Shown here: in pieces, positions 1-9,452 of the stretch
Numbering within the stretch: the first letter of the stretch is position 1
How the letters are laid out: each line of letters begins with the position of its first letter
Origin: Moraxellaceae bacterium
Lineage (GTDB): Bacteria > Pseudomonadota > Gammaproteobacteria > Burkholderiales > Rhodocyclaceae
Assembly (NCBI GenBank): GCA_031119205.1
Contig: JAVHYF010000026.1
Coordinates: 1-64,000 of the forward strand
Reading direction: 5' to 3'
DNA: 64,000 bases
The notes under the pieces: model-generated
Seen by the model: the letters and a program-made list of their open reading frames with translations, nothing else
What the model was told of the DNA's origin: nothing
Database searches by the model: none
Position numbers and translations under genes: made by a program

Positions 1-430
1 TGCAGAGAACGCGCCCCGCTTCCGCCGCCACGCTTCGCGTGGTTCCCTGCGCTGCTCGCCATGACGAGCGGCTGCGGAACTCGCCCTCGCTACGCTCGGT
101 GCTCAGACAGTCCTCGCCGTCGCGCTACGCGCGATCCCTCGTCACGGCTGTGCTGCTCGGCGGCTGCAGAGGGGAGTGGGGCCGTGCCGGATTGCCGCGT
201 TGCCTCTGCGGGTGGTGCCCTCTGAAGCATGCAGACGGTATGCTGCGGCCTTGTCTGCAAAGTGAGGTTTTTGTCGATTCTGTTAGTGGATTTTGAACAG
301 AGGGTCGACTGGATAGAGAGCCCTGTATGACAAGTCTTTTCCGGATGCTGGTGGGCGCCATGTTAGGGAGCACGCGCCGATGTCATGCCGCAAATCTGCT
401 CCCTAAGAAAGTTAGGTTCCCCGGGTCGCC
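1..430. repeat. Repeat-bearing intergenic stretch, arm A of a large inverted repeat (about 1-180)
   Basis: No convincing gene is seen here. Bases 1 to about 180 reappear, reverse-complemented and imperfect, at about 968-1162; both arms begin with the same 21-base block (one mismatch) and share the stretch around GCGCTACGCGCGATCCCTCG. The two arms flank the small membrane-protein gene at 431-880. Short frames in the repeat exist in several phases and look accidental. The remainder (about 190-430) is AT-richer and would hold the promoter of the gene at 431, but I see no clear -35/-10 pair. Confidence 0.6.
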
Positions 431-880
431 ATGAGATCCACCTTTACGCCGATTGCCTTTGTCTTTGCAGCGTTGATTGCCCTGAGTGAGCTTCAAATCG
501 CCATGTCGGCTAGCGGGCGTGCGGTGCATTGGCTCTGCGGTGGTATGGCCACTTTGCTTGCACTTCTCTGTGCCACTTCAGACTACTTGGAACGTCGAAT
601 TTTCGCGGAAAACTGGGGTGGGGAATCGAAGGCTGTGCAAGTCGCTACGTTTTTTATAGTAGCTTGGCAACTTAACTTCGTAGTCTTTCTCGTGGTTGCT
701 TCGGCTGGGCTTTTGATCTCCGCCGTTGCGCTTACTACTCAGGTGAGTGACGCTGACTTTGCCCCGTTGCTCTATAAGGTTCGACGTATAGGCGCTGCTT
801 GCGCGGCAACGTCAATCATTCCCCCGGCAGTCATGTTGATAGCCACTTGGCTTGGATTTAAGCCGCATGACGAAACCTAA
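431..880 (+). CDS. Small hypothetical integral membrane protein
   Basis: Encodes 149 residues that I cannot assign to a family. Hydrophobic stretches near residues 7-25, 33-50, 75-105 and 120-142 suggest four membrane helices, with short charged loops (for example YLERR near residue 55). Base composition is clearly AT-richer than the housekeeping genes downstream, and the gene sits between the arms of an inverted repeat. Both points suggest acquired DNA, though no transposase is visible. The start is an ATG after a weak purine-rich stretch. Function unknown. Confidence 0.6.
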   Translation: MRSTFTPIAFVFAALIALSELQIAMSASGRAVHWLCGGMATLLALLCATSDYLERRIFAENWGGESKAVQVATFFIVAWQLNFVVFLVVASAGLLISAVALTTQVSDADFAPLLYKVRRIGAACAATSIIPPAVMLIATWLGFKPHDET

Positions 881-1482
881 CCATTCATTGCAGCCGACCT
901 GCGCCAGCTGTGCTGGCTGGTCGGCTGAATTCAAACGTTGAGGCGCCTTCGTCCAAGTCTGCACGGCCTACATCCCCCTCTGCAGCCGCCGAGCAGCACA
1001 GCCGTGACGAGGGATCGCGCGTAGCGCGACGGCGAGCATGTTTGAGCTCCGAAGGCCGAGCGCAGCGACAGACTGAGGGCGAGTTGCGGAGCCGCTCGGC
1101 ATGGCGCGCAGCGCAGGGAACCGTGCGAAGCACGGCGGCGTAAGCGGGGCGCGTTCTCTGCATACTCTCTGCCGCGCAGCAGAGAGTATGTCGCCCGCCG
1201 GGGCGAACTCCCGGCCCAGCGTAACGAGTGAGCACCTCACTCACGGCGGGAGCCGGCAAAACAGCAAGACTGATGGCACTCCATTCCTGCCCTTCGGCAA
1301 GCTCAGGGACTGCGCAGGAATGAAGAAAATTTGGAGTCTGGCTCGATATGCCACAGAGCGTGATGAGCGCGTGGGCTCGTCGAGCCCCCCTACATCCTGC
1401 AGAGGGGATTGGCGCCGTGCCATCCTTGCCCCGGTCTCCGGTATGCGCGATCGCTCTTCAAAAGCCCTCGCGAACCGCAGAC
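881..1482. repeat. Intergenic repeat mosaic: arm B of inverted repeat (968-1162) plus hairpins
   Basis: Contains the inverted partner of bases 1-180 at about 968-1162. It is followed by a perfect 12-bp stem at 1161-1172/1179-1190 (CATACTCTCTGC with its complement, loop CGCGCA). A 1279-1324 hairpin has arms ATTCCTGC/GCAGGAAT around the motif CCTTCGGCAAGCTCAGGGA. At 1376-1410 a fragment resembles the end of arm A. Possible reading frames cover these repeats on both strands, but none looks like a protein family. No gene is called. Confidence 0.6.
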
Positions 1483-1962
1483 TCAGCGCGGGTCGGGATG
1501 GCTGGGCGGCCAGCTCCGGTTTGCGGAGTTGGGCTGCATGAGATCCCACGAGTTGCCATACAGATCTTTGAACACGGCAACGATGCCATGGGGCTGCTCT
1601 TGTGGCGGGCGAATGAACTCGACTCCGTTGGCTTTGTAGCACTCGTAATCCCGCCAGAAGTCATCGGTGTACAGAAACAGGAAGACGCGACCGCCTGTTT
1701 GATTGCCAATTGCCAGGGCTTGATCTGTATCCGCTGCCCGCGCCAAAAGCAGGCACGCACCGTGACTACCATTTGGTCTGACGACCACCCATCTCTTGTC
1801 CTGCTCGGGAACCGGGGTGTCTTCCACAAGCGTGAAGCCGAGCTTCCCTACAAAGAAAAGCAGTGCCTCGTCGTAGTCGCGGACTACCAGGGAGACGAGA
1901 CCGAGTGACTGGGAGACGGATGACATGCTGCACTCAGAAAGGTTGTCGGCGTTTGAGCTCAC
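1483..1962 (-). CDS. VOC superfamily (glyoxalase/bleomycin-resistance-like) protein
   Basis: A single-domain protein of up to 159 residues. The sequence starting SLGLVSLVVRDYDEALLFF is the typical first beta-alpha unit of the vicinal-oxygen-chelate fold, and the later KDLYGNSWDLMQ matches its usual last strand. The family covers glyoxalases, dioxygenases and fosfomycin or bleomycin resistance proteins, and the substrate cannot be told from sequence. The longest start is GTG at 1962; ATG at 1926 (MSSVSQ) is a plausible alternative and fits the usual family length of 120-140 better. It runs parallel to the gene at 1980-2348, 17 bases apart. Confidence 0.75.
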   Translation of the reverse strand: MSSNADNLSECSMSSVSQSLGLVSLVVRDYDEALLFFVGKLGFTLVEDTPVPEQDKRWVVVRPNGSHGACLLLARAADTDQALAIGNQTGGRVFLFLYTDDFWRDYECYKANGVEFIRPPQEQPHGIVAVFKDLYGNSWDLMQPNSANRSWPPSHPDPR

Positions 1963-1979
1963 CCAAAGGTTCGGGCGCT

Positions 1980-2348
1980 TCAGTGCTTGTAGTCGCGGAT
2001 AGCTTTGCGGATGTCTTTGCCGGACAGTACTGGACCAATGTGCACGCCGACACGAGACGCACCCGAACCCATGCCGAGCTCCACGAAGACTCGATACTCG
2101 ACTTGAGTGACTCCGCCTTCAATCCGCTCCATCGGATGAATGAGTATCTCGGGCGCGCGCAATCCTCGCCGGACGGACCTTACCGCCTGCTTGAGCTGGT
2201 GCTCCGCCATAGTGAAGTCGGCAATGAGCATGCGCGGGGAAGCGAATCTCTGGTCTCTTTGCACTTCGAGCGATGCACCGGAATCTGCGTTCCTGACAAT
2301 GAAACGGTCGGCGAAAACCTGAACATAGATGGCGTCGGCGGAGAGCAT
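1980..2348 (-). CDS. Hypothetical protein, 122 residues
   Basis: Not confidently recognised. The N-terminal part (IYVQVFADRFIVRNADSGASL, residues 7-27) reads like a beta-strand-rich start similar to small proteins that resemble the N-terminal region of MreB/actin-like proteins. The middle (residues 60-90) has the pattern VRRGLRAPEILIHPMERIEGG. No signal peptide or membrane segment is seen. It lies directly upstream of the VOC gene on the same strand and may be co-transcribed with it. No good ribosome-binding site was found before the ATG. Confidence 0.5.
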   Translation of the reverse strand: MLSADAIYVQVFADRFIVRNADSGASLEVQRDQRFASPRMLIADFTMAEHQLKQAVRSVRRGLRAPEILIHPMERIEGGVTQVEYRVFVELGMGSGASRVGVHIGPVLSGKDIRKAIRDYKH

Positions 2349-2614
2349 CTGGTTGCGGTGAGCATTGATGGTTGAAGTAGCCGGCCGGTGCGCAGAGACG
2401 CTTGCAACGGTTCGGGTTTGAAGAAGTGTAACGATGCCTGTTCCCGCATGCCAATTGAGTGCGATCTTCTAGGCGGTCGTGGGTCTCGTCCCCCGCTGCA
2501 GCCGCCAAGCAGGGGACGTGCGAAGTACTGCAGCGGAGGTGAATCATGTTTTCTGCATCCTCTTTGCCACGCAGCAGAGAGGGGGCTGGGTGGGCTCGCC
2601 GAGCCCACCCGTAA
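2349..2614. repeat. Intergenic repeat, degenerate copy of the 968-1190 element
   Basis: Around 2480-2600 the order CTGCAGCCGCC...AAGCAGGGGACGTGCGAAG...TTCTGCATCCTCTTTGCCACGCAGCAGAGAGG repeats, in shortened form, the order of blocks at 980-1190. The tail GGGTGGGCTCGCCGAGCCCACCC (about 2589-2611) is a palindrome just after the glnD stop codon and could act as its transcription terminator, although it lacks a strong T-run. Confidence 0.5.
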
Positions 2615-5182
2615 CTACACCCTCAGTCGTTCGATCAGATCCGATTCGAGCTGCACGGTCTTCCCGCTGTGCCCGAGGTTCGGACCACTCACCAGGAACG
2701 TATCTTCCGCGCGCTCGCCCAGCGTGGCGATCTTGGCGGTGTGCAGGTTCACGTCATGCTCGGCCAGCGTGCGCGCCACGGTGTAGAGCAGGCCGGGGCG
2801 GTCGGTGGCGATGATGGAGAGGATGTAGCGCTGGCCGCGTTCGTCGGGCATCAGGGTGATGCTCGGCGTGATGGGGAAGTGCTTGGTCAGGCGTGACAGG
2901 CGACCACTGCTGGGTGTGTCCAGCGCGGCCTGGGTGGTGAGGCGTTCGGTGAGTTCGTGTTCGATCAGGCCGATGACATCGCGGTAGTCGCCGGTGTCAC
3001 TGGCGGGGTCGAGCACGATGAAGCTGTCCAGCGCGTAGCCGTGGCTGGTGGTGTGGATCTTGGCGTCCAGGATGCTGAAGCCCATGCGGCTGAAATAGCC
3101 GCAGATGCGCGCGAAGAGGTCGCGCTGGTCCTTCGTGTAGACCATGACCTGCAGGCCTTGCTCGACCTGGTGCGGGCGGGCGCGGACGATGGGTTCGTCG
3201 GAGTCCGGGCGGTAGTACAGCATGCGCGTATGCCAGGCGATTTCCTCGCTGTCGTGACGCATGAAGTACACGGTGTCCAGCTCCTTCCACAGCGCGTCTT
3301 CGGAGCCGGGCATGAGGCCGTAGTAGCGCAGGCGCTCGCGGGCGTTTTCCTGGCGCTCTGTGACGCCCAGCGCAGCTTCCGGCAGGTCGCCATGCAGCAG
3401 GCGGCGGGTGGCGAGGAAGAGGTCTTCCAGCAGCTTGGCTTTCCAGCCGTTCCACACCTTGGGGCTGGTGCCGCGTATGTCGGCGTGGGTCAGCAGGTAC
3501 AGCGCGGTGAGGTGGCGTTCGTCACCGACCAGGTTGGCGAAGCCGCGTATGACGTCCGGGTCGCTGAGATCCTGCTTCTGTGCGACCTGCGACATGGTGA
3601 GGTGGTGTTCGACCAGCCACACCAGCAGTTCGCCGTCTTCCTTGTTCAAGCCGTGGTCGCGGGCGAAGCGGCGGGCGTCGTTCATGCCCAGCTTGGAGTG
3701 GTCGCCGCCGCGGCCCTTGGCGATATCGTGGAACAGCGCGGCGACGTAGATCAGCCAGGGCGCGTCGAAGGCGCTCATCAGCCGCGTCATCAACGGGTAT
3801 TCGTGCGCGTGTTCGTCCAGCGAGAAGCGGCGCGCGTTGCGCAGCACCTGCAGGATGTGCTGGTCCACGGTGTAGACGTGGAAAAGGTCGTGCTGCATCT
3901 GGCCGACGATGCGGCCGAAGGCGGGCAGGTAGGCACCGAGGATGCCGTACTGGTTCATGCGCCGGAATTCGTGGGTCTGGCCGCGCGGTTGCTTGAACAG
4001 CTCCAGGAAGTTGTTGCGGTTGACCGGGTCGCGACGGAACGCAGCATTCACCAGCTTGCGCGCACGCCACAGCGCGCGCAGCGTGCGGGCGCTCATGTTC
4101 TTCAGCTCGGGGTGCTCCATCATCAGCAGGAAGCATTCGAGCAGCGCGTGCGGATCGCGCTCGAAGAGCTGGTCGTGCGTGATGTCCAGCGTGTCGCCGA
4201 GGATGCGGAAGCGGCCATCGAGCGGACGCGGCGTGGCATCGGCGAGCGACTGGAAGCGCACCGCGATGTTCTGCAGCAGGATGGTGTTGAGCTGCACGAT
4301 CTTCTTGGCCGTGCGGTAGTAGTGCTGCATGAGCACTTCGGACGCGCGGCGGGTGCGCGTGGCGCTGAAGCCGAAGGCCTTGGCCAGCGTTTCCTGCAGG
4401 TCGAAGATGATGCGGTCTTCGCGGCGGCCGGCGATGTGATGCAGGCGGATGCGCACGTGCTGCATGAAGCGCTCGGCGCTTTTCAGCTCGGCCACTTCCT
4501 CCTCGGTGATGAGGCCGTGGCGTGCCAGGTCGTTCCAGCGTGTGCCCAGCCCGCAGGCCAGCGCCAGCCACACGATGGTCTGCAGGTCGCGCAGGCCGCC
4601 GGGGCTTTCCTTGCAGTTGGGTTCCAGCGAGAAGGGCGTGTCCTGGAAGCGGTTGTAGCGCTGCTCCTGCTCGGCACGCTTGGCGTGGAAGAAGGCCGCC
4701 GGGTCCAGGGCGATGGCCACGCGCTGCACGAAGCCCGAATACAGTTCCTTGCTGCCGGTGAGGCGGCGCGATTCCAGCAGGGTGGTCTGCACGGTGATGT
4801 CGTGCTCGGACTCGGCGATGCATTCGTCAACCGTGCGTACGCTGTGGCCGATGTCCAGGCCGAGATCCCACAGGTGACCGACGAAACCGGTGATGTCCGT
4901 CTGCAGGGCATCGTCGGCCTCCGCGGCCAGCAGCACGAGGATGTCGACGTCCGACTGCGGATACAGCTCGCCACGACCATAGCCACCCACGGCGACCAGC
5001 GTGGCGGAGGCGGGCAGACCGCAGGCCTGCCACAGCGTGGTGAGCACGTTGTCCACCAGCTTTGCGCGGCCGGCAAGCAGGCGCTGCGGGCGGGCATCTT
5101 CCTCGTAGGCGAGGCGGAGCTGCGTGCGGCCCTCGGTCAGGACCTTGCGCAGCGCGTCGAGGACTTCGCGCGCGACTTCCAT
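2615..5182 (-). CDS. glnD: [Protein-PII] uridylyltransferase/uridylyl-removing enzyme GlnD
   Basis: A bifunctional nitrogen sensor of 855 residues, the usual length. It adds UMP to PII proteins when glutamine is low and removes it when glutamine is high. The nucleotidyltransferase motif GGYGRGELYPQSDVD lies at residues 66-80 (metal-binding Asp78 and Asp80). An HD-domain motif (FHDIAKGRGGDHS) near residue 480 supplies the uridylyl-removing activity. Two ACT-like regulatory domains follow in the last 200 residues (QVMVYTKDQRDLFARI and YILSIIATDRPGLLYTVART). The start ATG is 7 bases after the map stop, so the two genes form an operon. Confidence 0.97.
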   Translation of the reverse strand: MEVAREVLDALRKVLTEGRTQLRLAYEEDARPQRLLAGRAKLVDNVLTTLWQACGLPASATLVAVGGYGRGELYPQSDVDILVLLAAEADDALQTDITGFVGHLWDLGLDIGHSVRTVDECIAESEHDITVQTTLLESRRLTGSKELYSGFVQRVAIALDPAAFFHAKRAEQEQRYNRFQDTPFSLEPNCKESPGGLRDLQTIVWLALACGLGTRWNDLARHGLITEEEVAELKSAERFMQHVRIRLHHIAGRREDRIIFDLQETLAKAFGFSATRTRRASEVLMQHYYRTAKKIVQLNTILLQNIAVRFQSLADATPRPLDGRFRILGDTLDITHDQLFERDPHALLECFLLMMEHPELKNMSARTLRALWRARKLVNAAFRRDPVNRNNFLELFKQPRGQTHEFRRMNQYGILGAYLPAFGRIVGQMQHDLFHVYTVDQHILQVLRNARRFSLDEHAHEYPLMTRLMSAFDAPWLIYVAALFHDIAKGRGGDHSKLGMNDARRFARDHGLNKEDGELLVWLVEHHLTMSQVAQKQDLSDPDVIRGFANLVGDERHLTALYLLTHADIRGTSPKVWNGWKAKLLEDLFLATRRLLHGDLPEAALGVTERQENARERLRYYGLMPGSEDALWKELDTVYFMRHDSEEIAWHTRMLYYRPDSDEPIVRARPHQVEQGLQVMVYTKDQRDLFARICGYFSRMGFSILDAKIHTTSHGYALDSFIVLDPASDTGDYRDVIGLIEHELTERLTTQAALDTPSSGRLSRLTKHFPITPSITLMPDERGQRYILSIIATDRPGLLYTVARTLAEHDVNLHTAKIATLGERAEDTFLVSGPNLGHSGKTVQLESDLIERLRV

Positions 5183-5189
5183 GCGGAGA

Positions 5190-6002
5190 TCAGGCCTGGG
5201 CCGGGAGGTAGGGAGCGGGCGACCCTGCGGACACGGTGAGGACTTCGTAACCGTCGGCGGTGACGAGCACGGTGTGTTCCCACTGGGCGGACAGCGAGCG
5301 GTCCTTGGTGATGATGGTCCAGCCGTCGGGCAGCTCGGAGATGGCGGCCTTGCCGGCGTTGATCATCGGCTCGATGGTGAAGATCATGCCTTCGCGCAGT
5401 TCCACGCCGGTGCCGGGGCGGCCGTAGTGCACTACCTGCGGTTCCTCGTGGAATTTCTTGCCGATGCCGTGGCCGCAGAACTCGCGCACCACGGAGTAGC
5501 CGGCGTTCTCGGCATGACGCTGGATCACGTGGCCGATGTCGCCCAGCTTCGCGCCGGGGCGCACCTTGGCAATGCCCAGCCACATGCATTCGTAGGTGAT
5601 CTGCGCCAAGCGACGCGACTGGATGCTGGCAGCGGCTTCGCCACCCACCAGGAACATGCGGCTGTTGTCGCCGTGGTAGCCGTCCTTGATGACGGTGATG
5701 TCGAGGTTCACCGAGTCGCCACGTTTCAGTGGCTTGGGGCCGGGAATGCCGTGGCAGACCACATGGTTGATCGACGTGCAGATGGCCTTGGGGTAGGGCG
5801 TGTAGCCGGGCGGCTGGTAGTTCAGCGGCGCGGGAATCGTGCCCTGTTCCTTCACCATGTATTCATGGCACAGGCGGTCGAGTTCTTCGGTGGTGACGCC
5901 GGGCTGGACGTGCGGGGTGATGTAGTCCAGCACTTCGGAGGCCAGACGGCCGGCGACGCGCATCTTCTCGATGTCTTCCGGCGTCTTGATGACAATGCTC
6001 AT
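5190..6002 (-). CDS. map: Type I methionine aminopeptidase
   Basis: Removes the initiator methionine from new proteins in the cytoplasm; metal-dependent. The 270 residues match the bacterial type I form. Recognisable metal-ligand regions are VNLDITVIKDGYHGDNSRMF (two Asp), REFCGHGIGKKFHEEP (His), GMIFTIEPMIN (Glu) and the C-terminal WEHTVLVT (Glu). The Cys-His pair in AICTSINHVVCHGIPG is typical. Map is most often next to rpsB or glnD; here glnD follows after 7 bases. Confidence 0.97.
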   Translation of the reverse strand: MSIVIKTPEDIEKMRVAGRLASEVLDYITPHVQPGVTTEELDRLCHEYMVKEQGTIPAPLNYQPPGYTPYPKAICTSINHVVCHGIPGPKPLKRGDSVNLDITVIKDGYHGDNSRMFLVGGEAAASIQSRRLAQITYECMWLGIAKVRPGAKLGDIGHVIQRHAENAGYSVVREFCGHGIGKKFHEEPQVVHYGRPGTGVELREGMIFTIEPMINAGKAAISELPDGWTIITKDRSLSAQWEHTVLVTADGYEVLTVSAGSPAPYLPAQA

Positions 6003-6125
6003 ACTGCGGAAACGGGGAAAAATAAGGGGCGAAGGGGTGTAAGGGTACCCCGTTTGGTCCGCCTCCGCACCCCGCCCGGGCCCTGCATCGAGCTATGTGT
6101 CCGATAGCCGCTTGGGCTCTGCGGG

Positions 6126-7097
6126 TTAGCGACTCAGGTTGAACGCGCTGACGGCGCTGATCAGGCAGCCCACCAGGATCAGCAGCGTGCGGGCCTGCAG
6201 GTGGCGGGTCAGGTAGGCGGCCAGCGGTGCGGCGAACAGGCCGCCAATGGCCAGCCCGGCCACCAGTGTCCACACCGTGTTGTCGAGGATGGTGAAGAAG
6301 GCGGTGGCGACGCTGACGGTCAGGAAGAACTCGGCCAGGTTCACCGAGCCGATGGTGGTGCGCGGGTCATGCCCGGCGCCGACCAGCGAGGTGGTGACGA
6401 TCGGTCCCCAGCCACCGCCGCCGGTGGTGTCCATGAAGCCACCGAACAGGGCCAGCGGGGCGATGCGCTTCGGCTCGATGGAGGCATTGCGGCGATGCTT
6501 GTGGAAGGCCTTGCTCAGCACGTACAGGCCCATCAGCAGCAGGTAGCCATTCACCCAGGGGCGTAGCGCCTTGCCATCCACGCTGGCCAGCACCCAGGTG
6601 CCCACCAGCGCGCCGATGACGCCCGGCAGCAACAGGCTGAAGAACAGGCGGCGGTTCACGTTGCCCAGCTTCAGGTGGGCAACGCCGGACACGCCGGTCG
6701 TGAAGACTTCCGCCAGATGGGTGGCGCCGCTGGCCATCGCCGGCGGTGCGCCGGCGGCCAGCAGGAAGCTGGTGGAGGTGATGCCGTAGGCCATGCCGAG
6801 TGCGCCGTCGATGACCTGGGCCAGCAGGCCGACGCCCACTGCGCTCCAGAAGGCCGGGTTGCTCAACGCCTCGGCGATCAGTTCGGTGCCCGACTTCGCG
6901 CTGCCATTGGCCCAGAACAGACGATAGGCCAGGTAGGCCACCAGGGTGACCAGCACCGCGCCCACGATGTAGTGCGCGATGCGCAGCAGCGGGTGGTCGT
7001 ACGCGTGGGTGACGGCGTACTCCACGGGCGGCAGGCCCAGGGCGGCGTGTTCGGGGTTGATGGCCTGGTCCTGCAGGTCGGGGTGGCGGATCTTCAT
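6126..7097 (-). CDS. TauE/SafE-family (TSUP) sulfite/organosulfur exporter
   Basis: An integral membrane protein of 323 residues with about eight hydrophobic helices. The two internal repeats of the family are visible (GVGLLAQVIDGALGMAYG near residue 95 and ALFGGFMDTTGGGGWGPI near residue 210). TSUP proteins export sulfite, sulfoacetate or related anions, or import small sulfur compounds. The location next to the cysB/cysTWA operon, and a TTAT...ATAAGC motif upstream (7182-7202), fit a sulfur role. An N-terminal extension of about 40 residues precedes the first helix. Substrate is inferred only. Confidence 0.85.
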   Translation of the reverse strand: MKIRHPDLQDQAINPEHAALGLPPVEYAVTHAYDHPLLRIAHYIVGAVLVTLVAYLAYRLFWANGSAKSGTELIAEALSNPAFWSAVGVGLLAQVIDGALGMAYGITSTSFLLAAGAPPAMASGATHLAEVFTTGVSGVAHLKLGNVNRRLFFSLLLPGVIGALVGTWVLASVDGKALRPWVNGYLLLMGLYVLSKAFHKHRRNASIEPKRIAPLALFGGFMDTTGGGGWGPIVTTSLVGAGHDPRTTIGSVNLAEFFLTVSVATAFFTILDNTVWTLVAGLAIGGLFAAPLAAYLTRHLQARTLLILVGCLISAVSAFNLSR

Positions 7098-7181
7098 GGT
7101 CGTTCGGCTGTGGGCGTGCTCGGGCGGGCGCGCCGGATTCTCTCAGCCGGAACGTGCAGGAATGTGGCGATCTGGTGAATT

Positions 7182-7202
7182 GCTTATGCCGATTCCGAAT
7201 AA
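7182..7202 (-). promoter_or_regulatory. Putative CysB-type operator upstream of the TauE-like gene
   Basis: On the minus strand the sequence reads TTATTCGGAATCGGCATAAGC, about 85 bases before the TauE-like start. It shares the ends TTAT and ATAAGC with the motifs upstream of cysT and sbp in this window. The spacing between the half-sites is longer than in the other two, so this is the weakest member. Confidence 0.35.
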
Positions 7203-7389
7203 CGGAGCCTGGCCGGCGAGCGGAGGCGCCGCGCCATCATCTTGCTGCAACGCAAGGAAACGAAGATGCGCATGGACGTATCTGCACGTCCGGTTTGCGC
7301 ATACGCCCGTGTTTCCCTTTGGTCGGGTGTCTCCGCGCTCTGTCGCCGTTGCGGCGGCAGAGCGCGTCTTTTTGCTCGGACCAGCTTGC

Positions 7390-8331
7390 TCAGACCAGTG
7401 CCGCGTCGCGCGAGGGATTCACTTCCGCGCGCACCGTGGCTTCGGTGAGCGTCGGCGCAGCCAGTTCGATGAAGCGGTAGGCGAAGCCGCGCAGGTAATG
7501 GCCACGGCGCACCGCGATGCGCGTGGTGTTGCTGCCGAACAGCTCGTCGCATTCGATCAGGCGCAGGTCCGGATCGCGCTTCTGCTGGTAGGCCATGCTG
7601 GCCACGATGCCCACGCCCAGGCCCAGCTCCACGTAGGTCTTGATCACGTCGGCGTCCAGCGCGGACATCACCACGTCCGGCACCAGTCCGGCCTCGGCGA
7701 AGGCGCGGTCGATGCGGGCACGGCCGGTGAAGCCCTCGTGATAGGTGATCACCGGGTGCTCGGCAATCGCCGCCAGCGTCAGCGGCTTCGTTTCCAGCAG
7801 GGCGTGGTCCGGCGGCACGATCAGCGCGTGATGCCATTCGTAGTACGGGAAGCTCACCAGCTCCGATTGCGTGTCCAGTGCCTCGGTGGCGATGCCGATG
7901 TCGGCCTCGCCGGACAGCAGCAGGTCGACGATTTCCTGCGGGCTGCCTTGATGAAGCGCGAGGTGCACCTTGGGGAATTCCTTCTTGAAGGCCGCCACCA
8001 CCTGCGGCAGCGCGTAGCGCGCCTGGGTGTGGGTCGTCACCACGGTGAGCTGGCCTTGGTCGCGCTGCGTGAACTGCTCGGCCAGATGCTTGATGTTCTT
8101 CGCGTCCAGCAGCATGCGCTCGACGATCACCACCAGCTCCTTGCCCGGCTCGGTGAGGCCCAGCAGGCGCTTGCCACGACGGATGAACAGCTCGACGCCG
8201 AGTTCGTCCTCCAGATCCTTGATGTGCTTCGACACGCCCGGCTGCGAGGTGAACAGCGCGTTGGCGACTTCGGTCAGGTTGAAGTTCTGGCGCACCGTCT
8301 CGCGGATGATGCGCAGTTGCTGGAAGTTCAT
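7390..8331 (-). CDS. cysB: CysB-type LysR family transcriptional regulator of sulfur assimilation
   Basis: A 313-residue LysR protein. The N-terminal winged helix (residues 1-60, with [20 protein letters not shown]) is very close to CysB/Cbl, and the effector domain contains the CysB-like [14 protein letters not shown] segment. CysB proteins sense O-acetylserine/N-acetylserine or sulfate derivatives and activate sulfate and sulfonate genes. Its ATG overlaps the stop codon of cysA in an ATGA, so it is the last gene of the cysTWA operon. If it activates that operon it would also regulate itself. Cbl remains an alternative name. Confidence 0.9.
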   Translation of the reverse strand: MNFQQLRIIRETVRQNFNLTEVANALFTSQPGVSKHIKDLEDELGVELFIRRGKRLLGLTEPGKELVVIVERMLLDAKNIKHLAEQFTQRDQGQLTVVTTHTQARYALPQVVAAFKKEFPKVHLALHQGSPQEIVDLLLSGEADIGIATEALDTQSELVSFPYYEWHHALIVPPDHALLETKPLTLAAIAEHPVITYHEGFTGRARIDRAFAEAGLVPDVVMSALDADVIKTYVELGLGVGIVASMAYQQKRDPDLRLIECDELFGSNTTRIAVRRGHYLRGFAYRFIELAAPTLTEATVRAEVNPSRDAALV

Positions 8332-9452
8332 GATGCGGTGCTCCGTGTGGCAGTTGCCTTGTTGTTGTCCGTTTTATGGGGGTGTGGGAAGACGCGCAGT
8401 TGTGCCGGCAGCACGCGTACGCGCTGGCCGGTGGCGAGCGCGAGCGATGCGCTCTGCTCGCGGCTGAGTTCCACTTCCACGTGACGCGGCACACCTTCAT
8501 GCACGTCACCCTCAAGCTCCACGCGCGTGCTGGCGCCGAAGCTCAGCACGCGGGACACGGTGGCGCCGATGCCGCGCGTCTCGCTCACGTCGGTGACGAT
8601 CTGCAGCTCGTGCGGACGGGCGAAGGCGATCACCTCGGCGCCGTGTGACAGGCCGTCCTGCGTGGTGTCGTGCGGATGCGCATGCTCGCCCAGTTGCACG
8701 TGGCTACCATCGACGCGGCCGTGGAAGAGGTTCACCGCGCCGAGGAAGCCATACACGAAGGGCGTGGCCGGCGACTGGTACACCTCGTTCGGGCTGCCGA
8801 TCTGCTCCACGTTGCCGTGGTTCATCAGCACCACGCGGTCGGACACTTCCATCGCTTCTTCCTGGTCGTGGGTTACGAAGATGCTGGTGATGTGCAGCTC
8901 GTCGTGCAGGCGGCGCAGCCAGCGGCGCAGCTCCTTGCGCACCTTGGCGTCGAGCGCGCCGAAGGGTTCGTCGAGCAGCAGCACCTTGGGTTCCACGGCG
9001 AGTGCACGGGCCAGCGCGATGCGCTGGCGCTGACCGCCGGACAGTTGCGAGGGGAAGCGGTCGGCCAGCCAGTCCAGCTGCACAAGCTCCAGCAATTCCT
9101 TCACCTTGCGCTTGATGACGTCCTCGCTCGGGCGCTCCTTGCGTGGCTTCACGCGCAGGCCGAAGGCCACGTTGTCGAACACGCTCATGTGGCGGAACAG
9201 TGCGTAATGCTGGAACACGAAGCCGACCTGGCGTTCGCGGATGTGCGTGTCGGAGGCATCCTCGCCGTCCAGCAGCACGCGGCCGCTGTCGGCACGCTCC
9301 AGGCCGGCGATGATGCGCAGCAGGGTGGTCTTGCCGCAGCCGGACGGGCCGAGCAGGGCGACCAGTTCGCCACCGGGGAAGTCCAGCGACACGTTGTTGA
9401 GCGCGACGAAGTTGCCGAACTGCTTGTGGATGTTCTCGACCTTGATACTCAT
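8328..9452 (-). CDS. cysA: Sulfate/thiosulfate ABC transporter ATP-binding protein CysA
   Basis: The 374-residue ATPase subunit that powers sulfate and thiosulfate import on the inner face of the membrane. Walker A GPSGCGKT is at residues 35-42, signature LSGGQRQR is mid-domain, and Walker [13 protein letters not shown] follows. A C-terminal regulatory (TOBE-like) region of about 120 residues is present, as usual for CysA. Gene order cysT-cysW-cysA-cysB is typical. The binding protein is not in the operon; a sulfate-binding protein gene lies at 49537-50544. Confidence 0.96.
   Translation of the reverse strand: MSIKVENIHKQFGNFVALNNVSLDFPGGELVALLGPSGCGKTTLLRIIAGLERADSGRVLLDGEDASDTHIRERQVGFVFQHYALFRHMSVFDNVAFGLRVKPRKERPSEDVIKRKVKELLELVQLDWLADRFPSQLSGGQRQRIALARALAVEPKVLLLDEPFGALDAKVRKELRRWLRRLHDELHITSIFVTHDQEEAMEVSDRVVLMNHGNVEQIGSPNEVYQSPATPFVYGFLGAVNLFHGRVDGSHVQLGEHAHPHDTTQDGLSHGAEVIAFARPHELQIVTDVSETRGIGATVSRVLSFGASTRVELEGDVHEGVPRHVEVELSREQSASLALATGQRVRVLPAQLRVFPHPHKTDNNKATATRSTAS

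Noticed and set aside
39-373. Small frames on both strands at the left edge
   Set aside because: They lie in an inverted-repeat arm that recurs without conserving the frames.
885-1642. Overlapping frames of 120-190 codons in the repeat-rich gap
   Set aside because: They cover repeat sequence, overlap each other on both strands and have no recognisable protein pattern.
2957-5239. Long open frame antisense to glnD (over 700 codons, plus strand)
   Set aside because: It is a high-GC shadow of glnD: composition is Val/Ala/Gln-rich with no domain, and glnD on the other strand has full domain structure.
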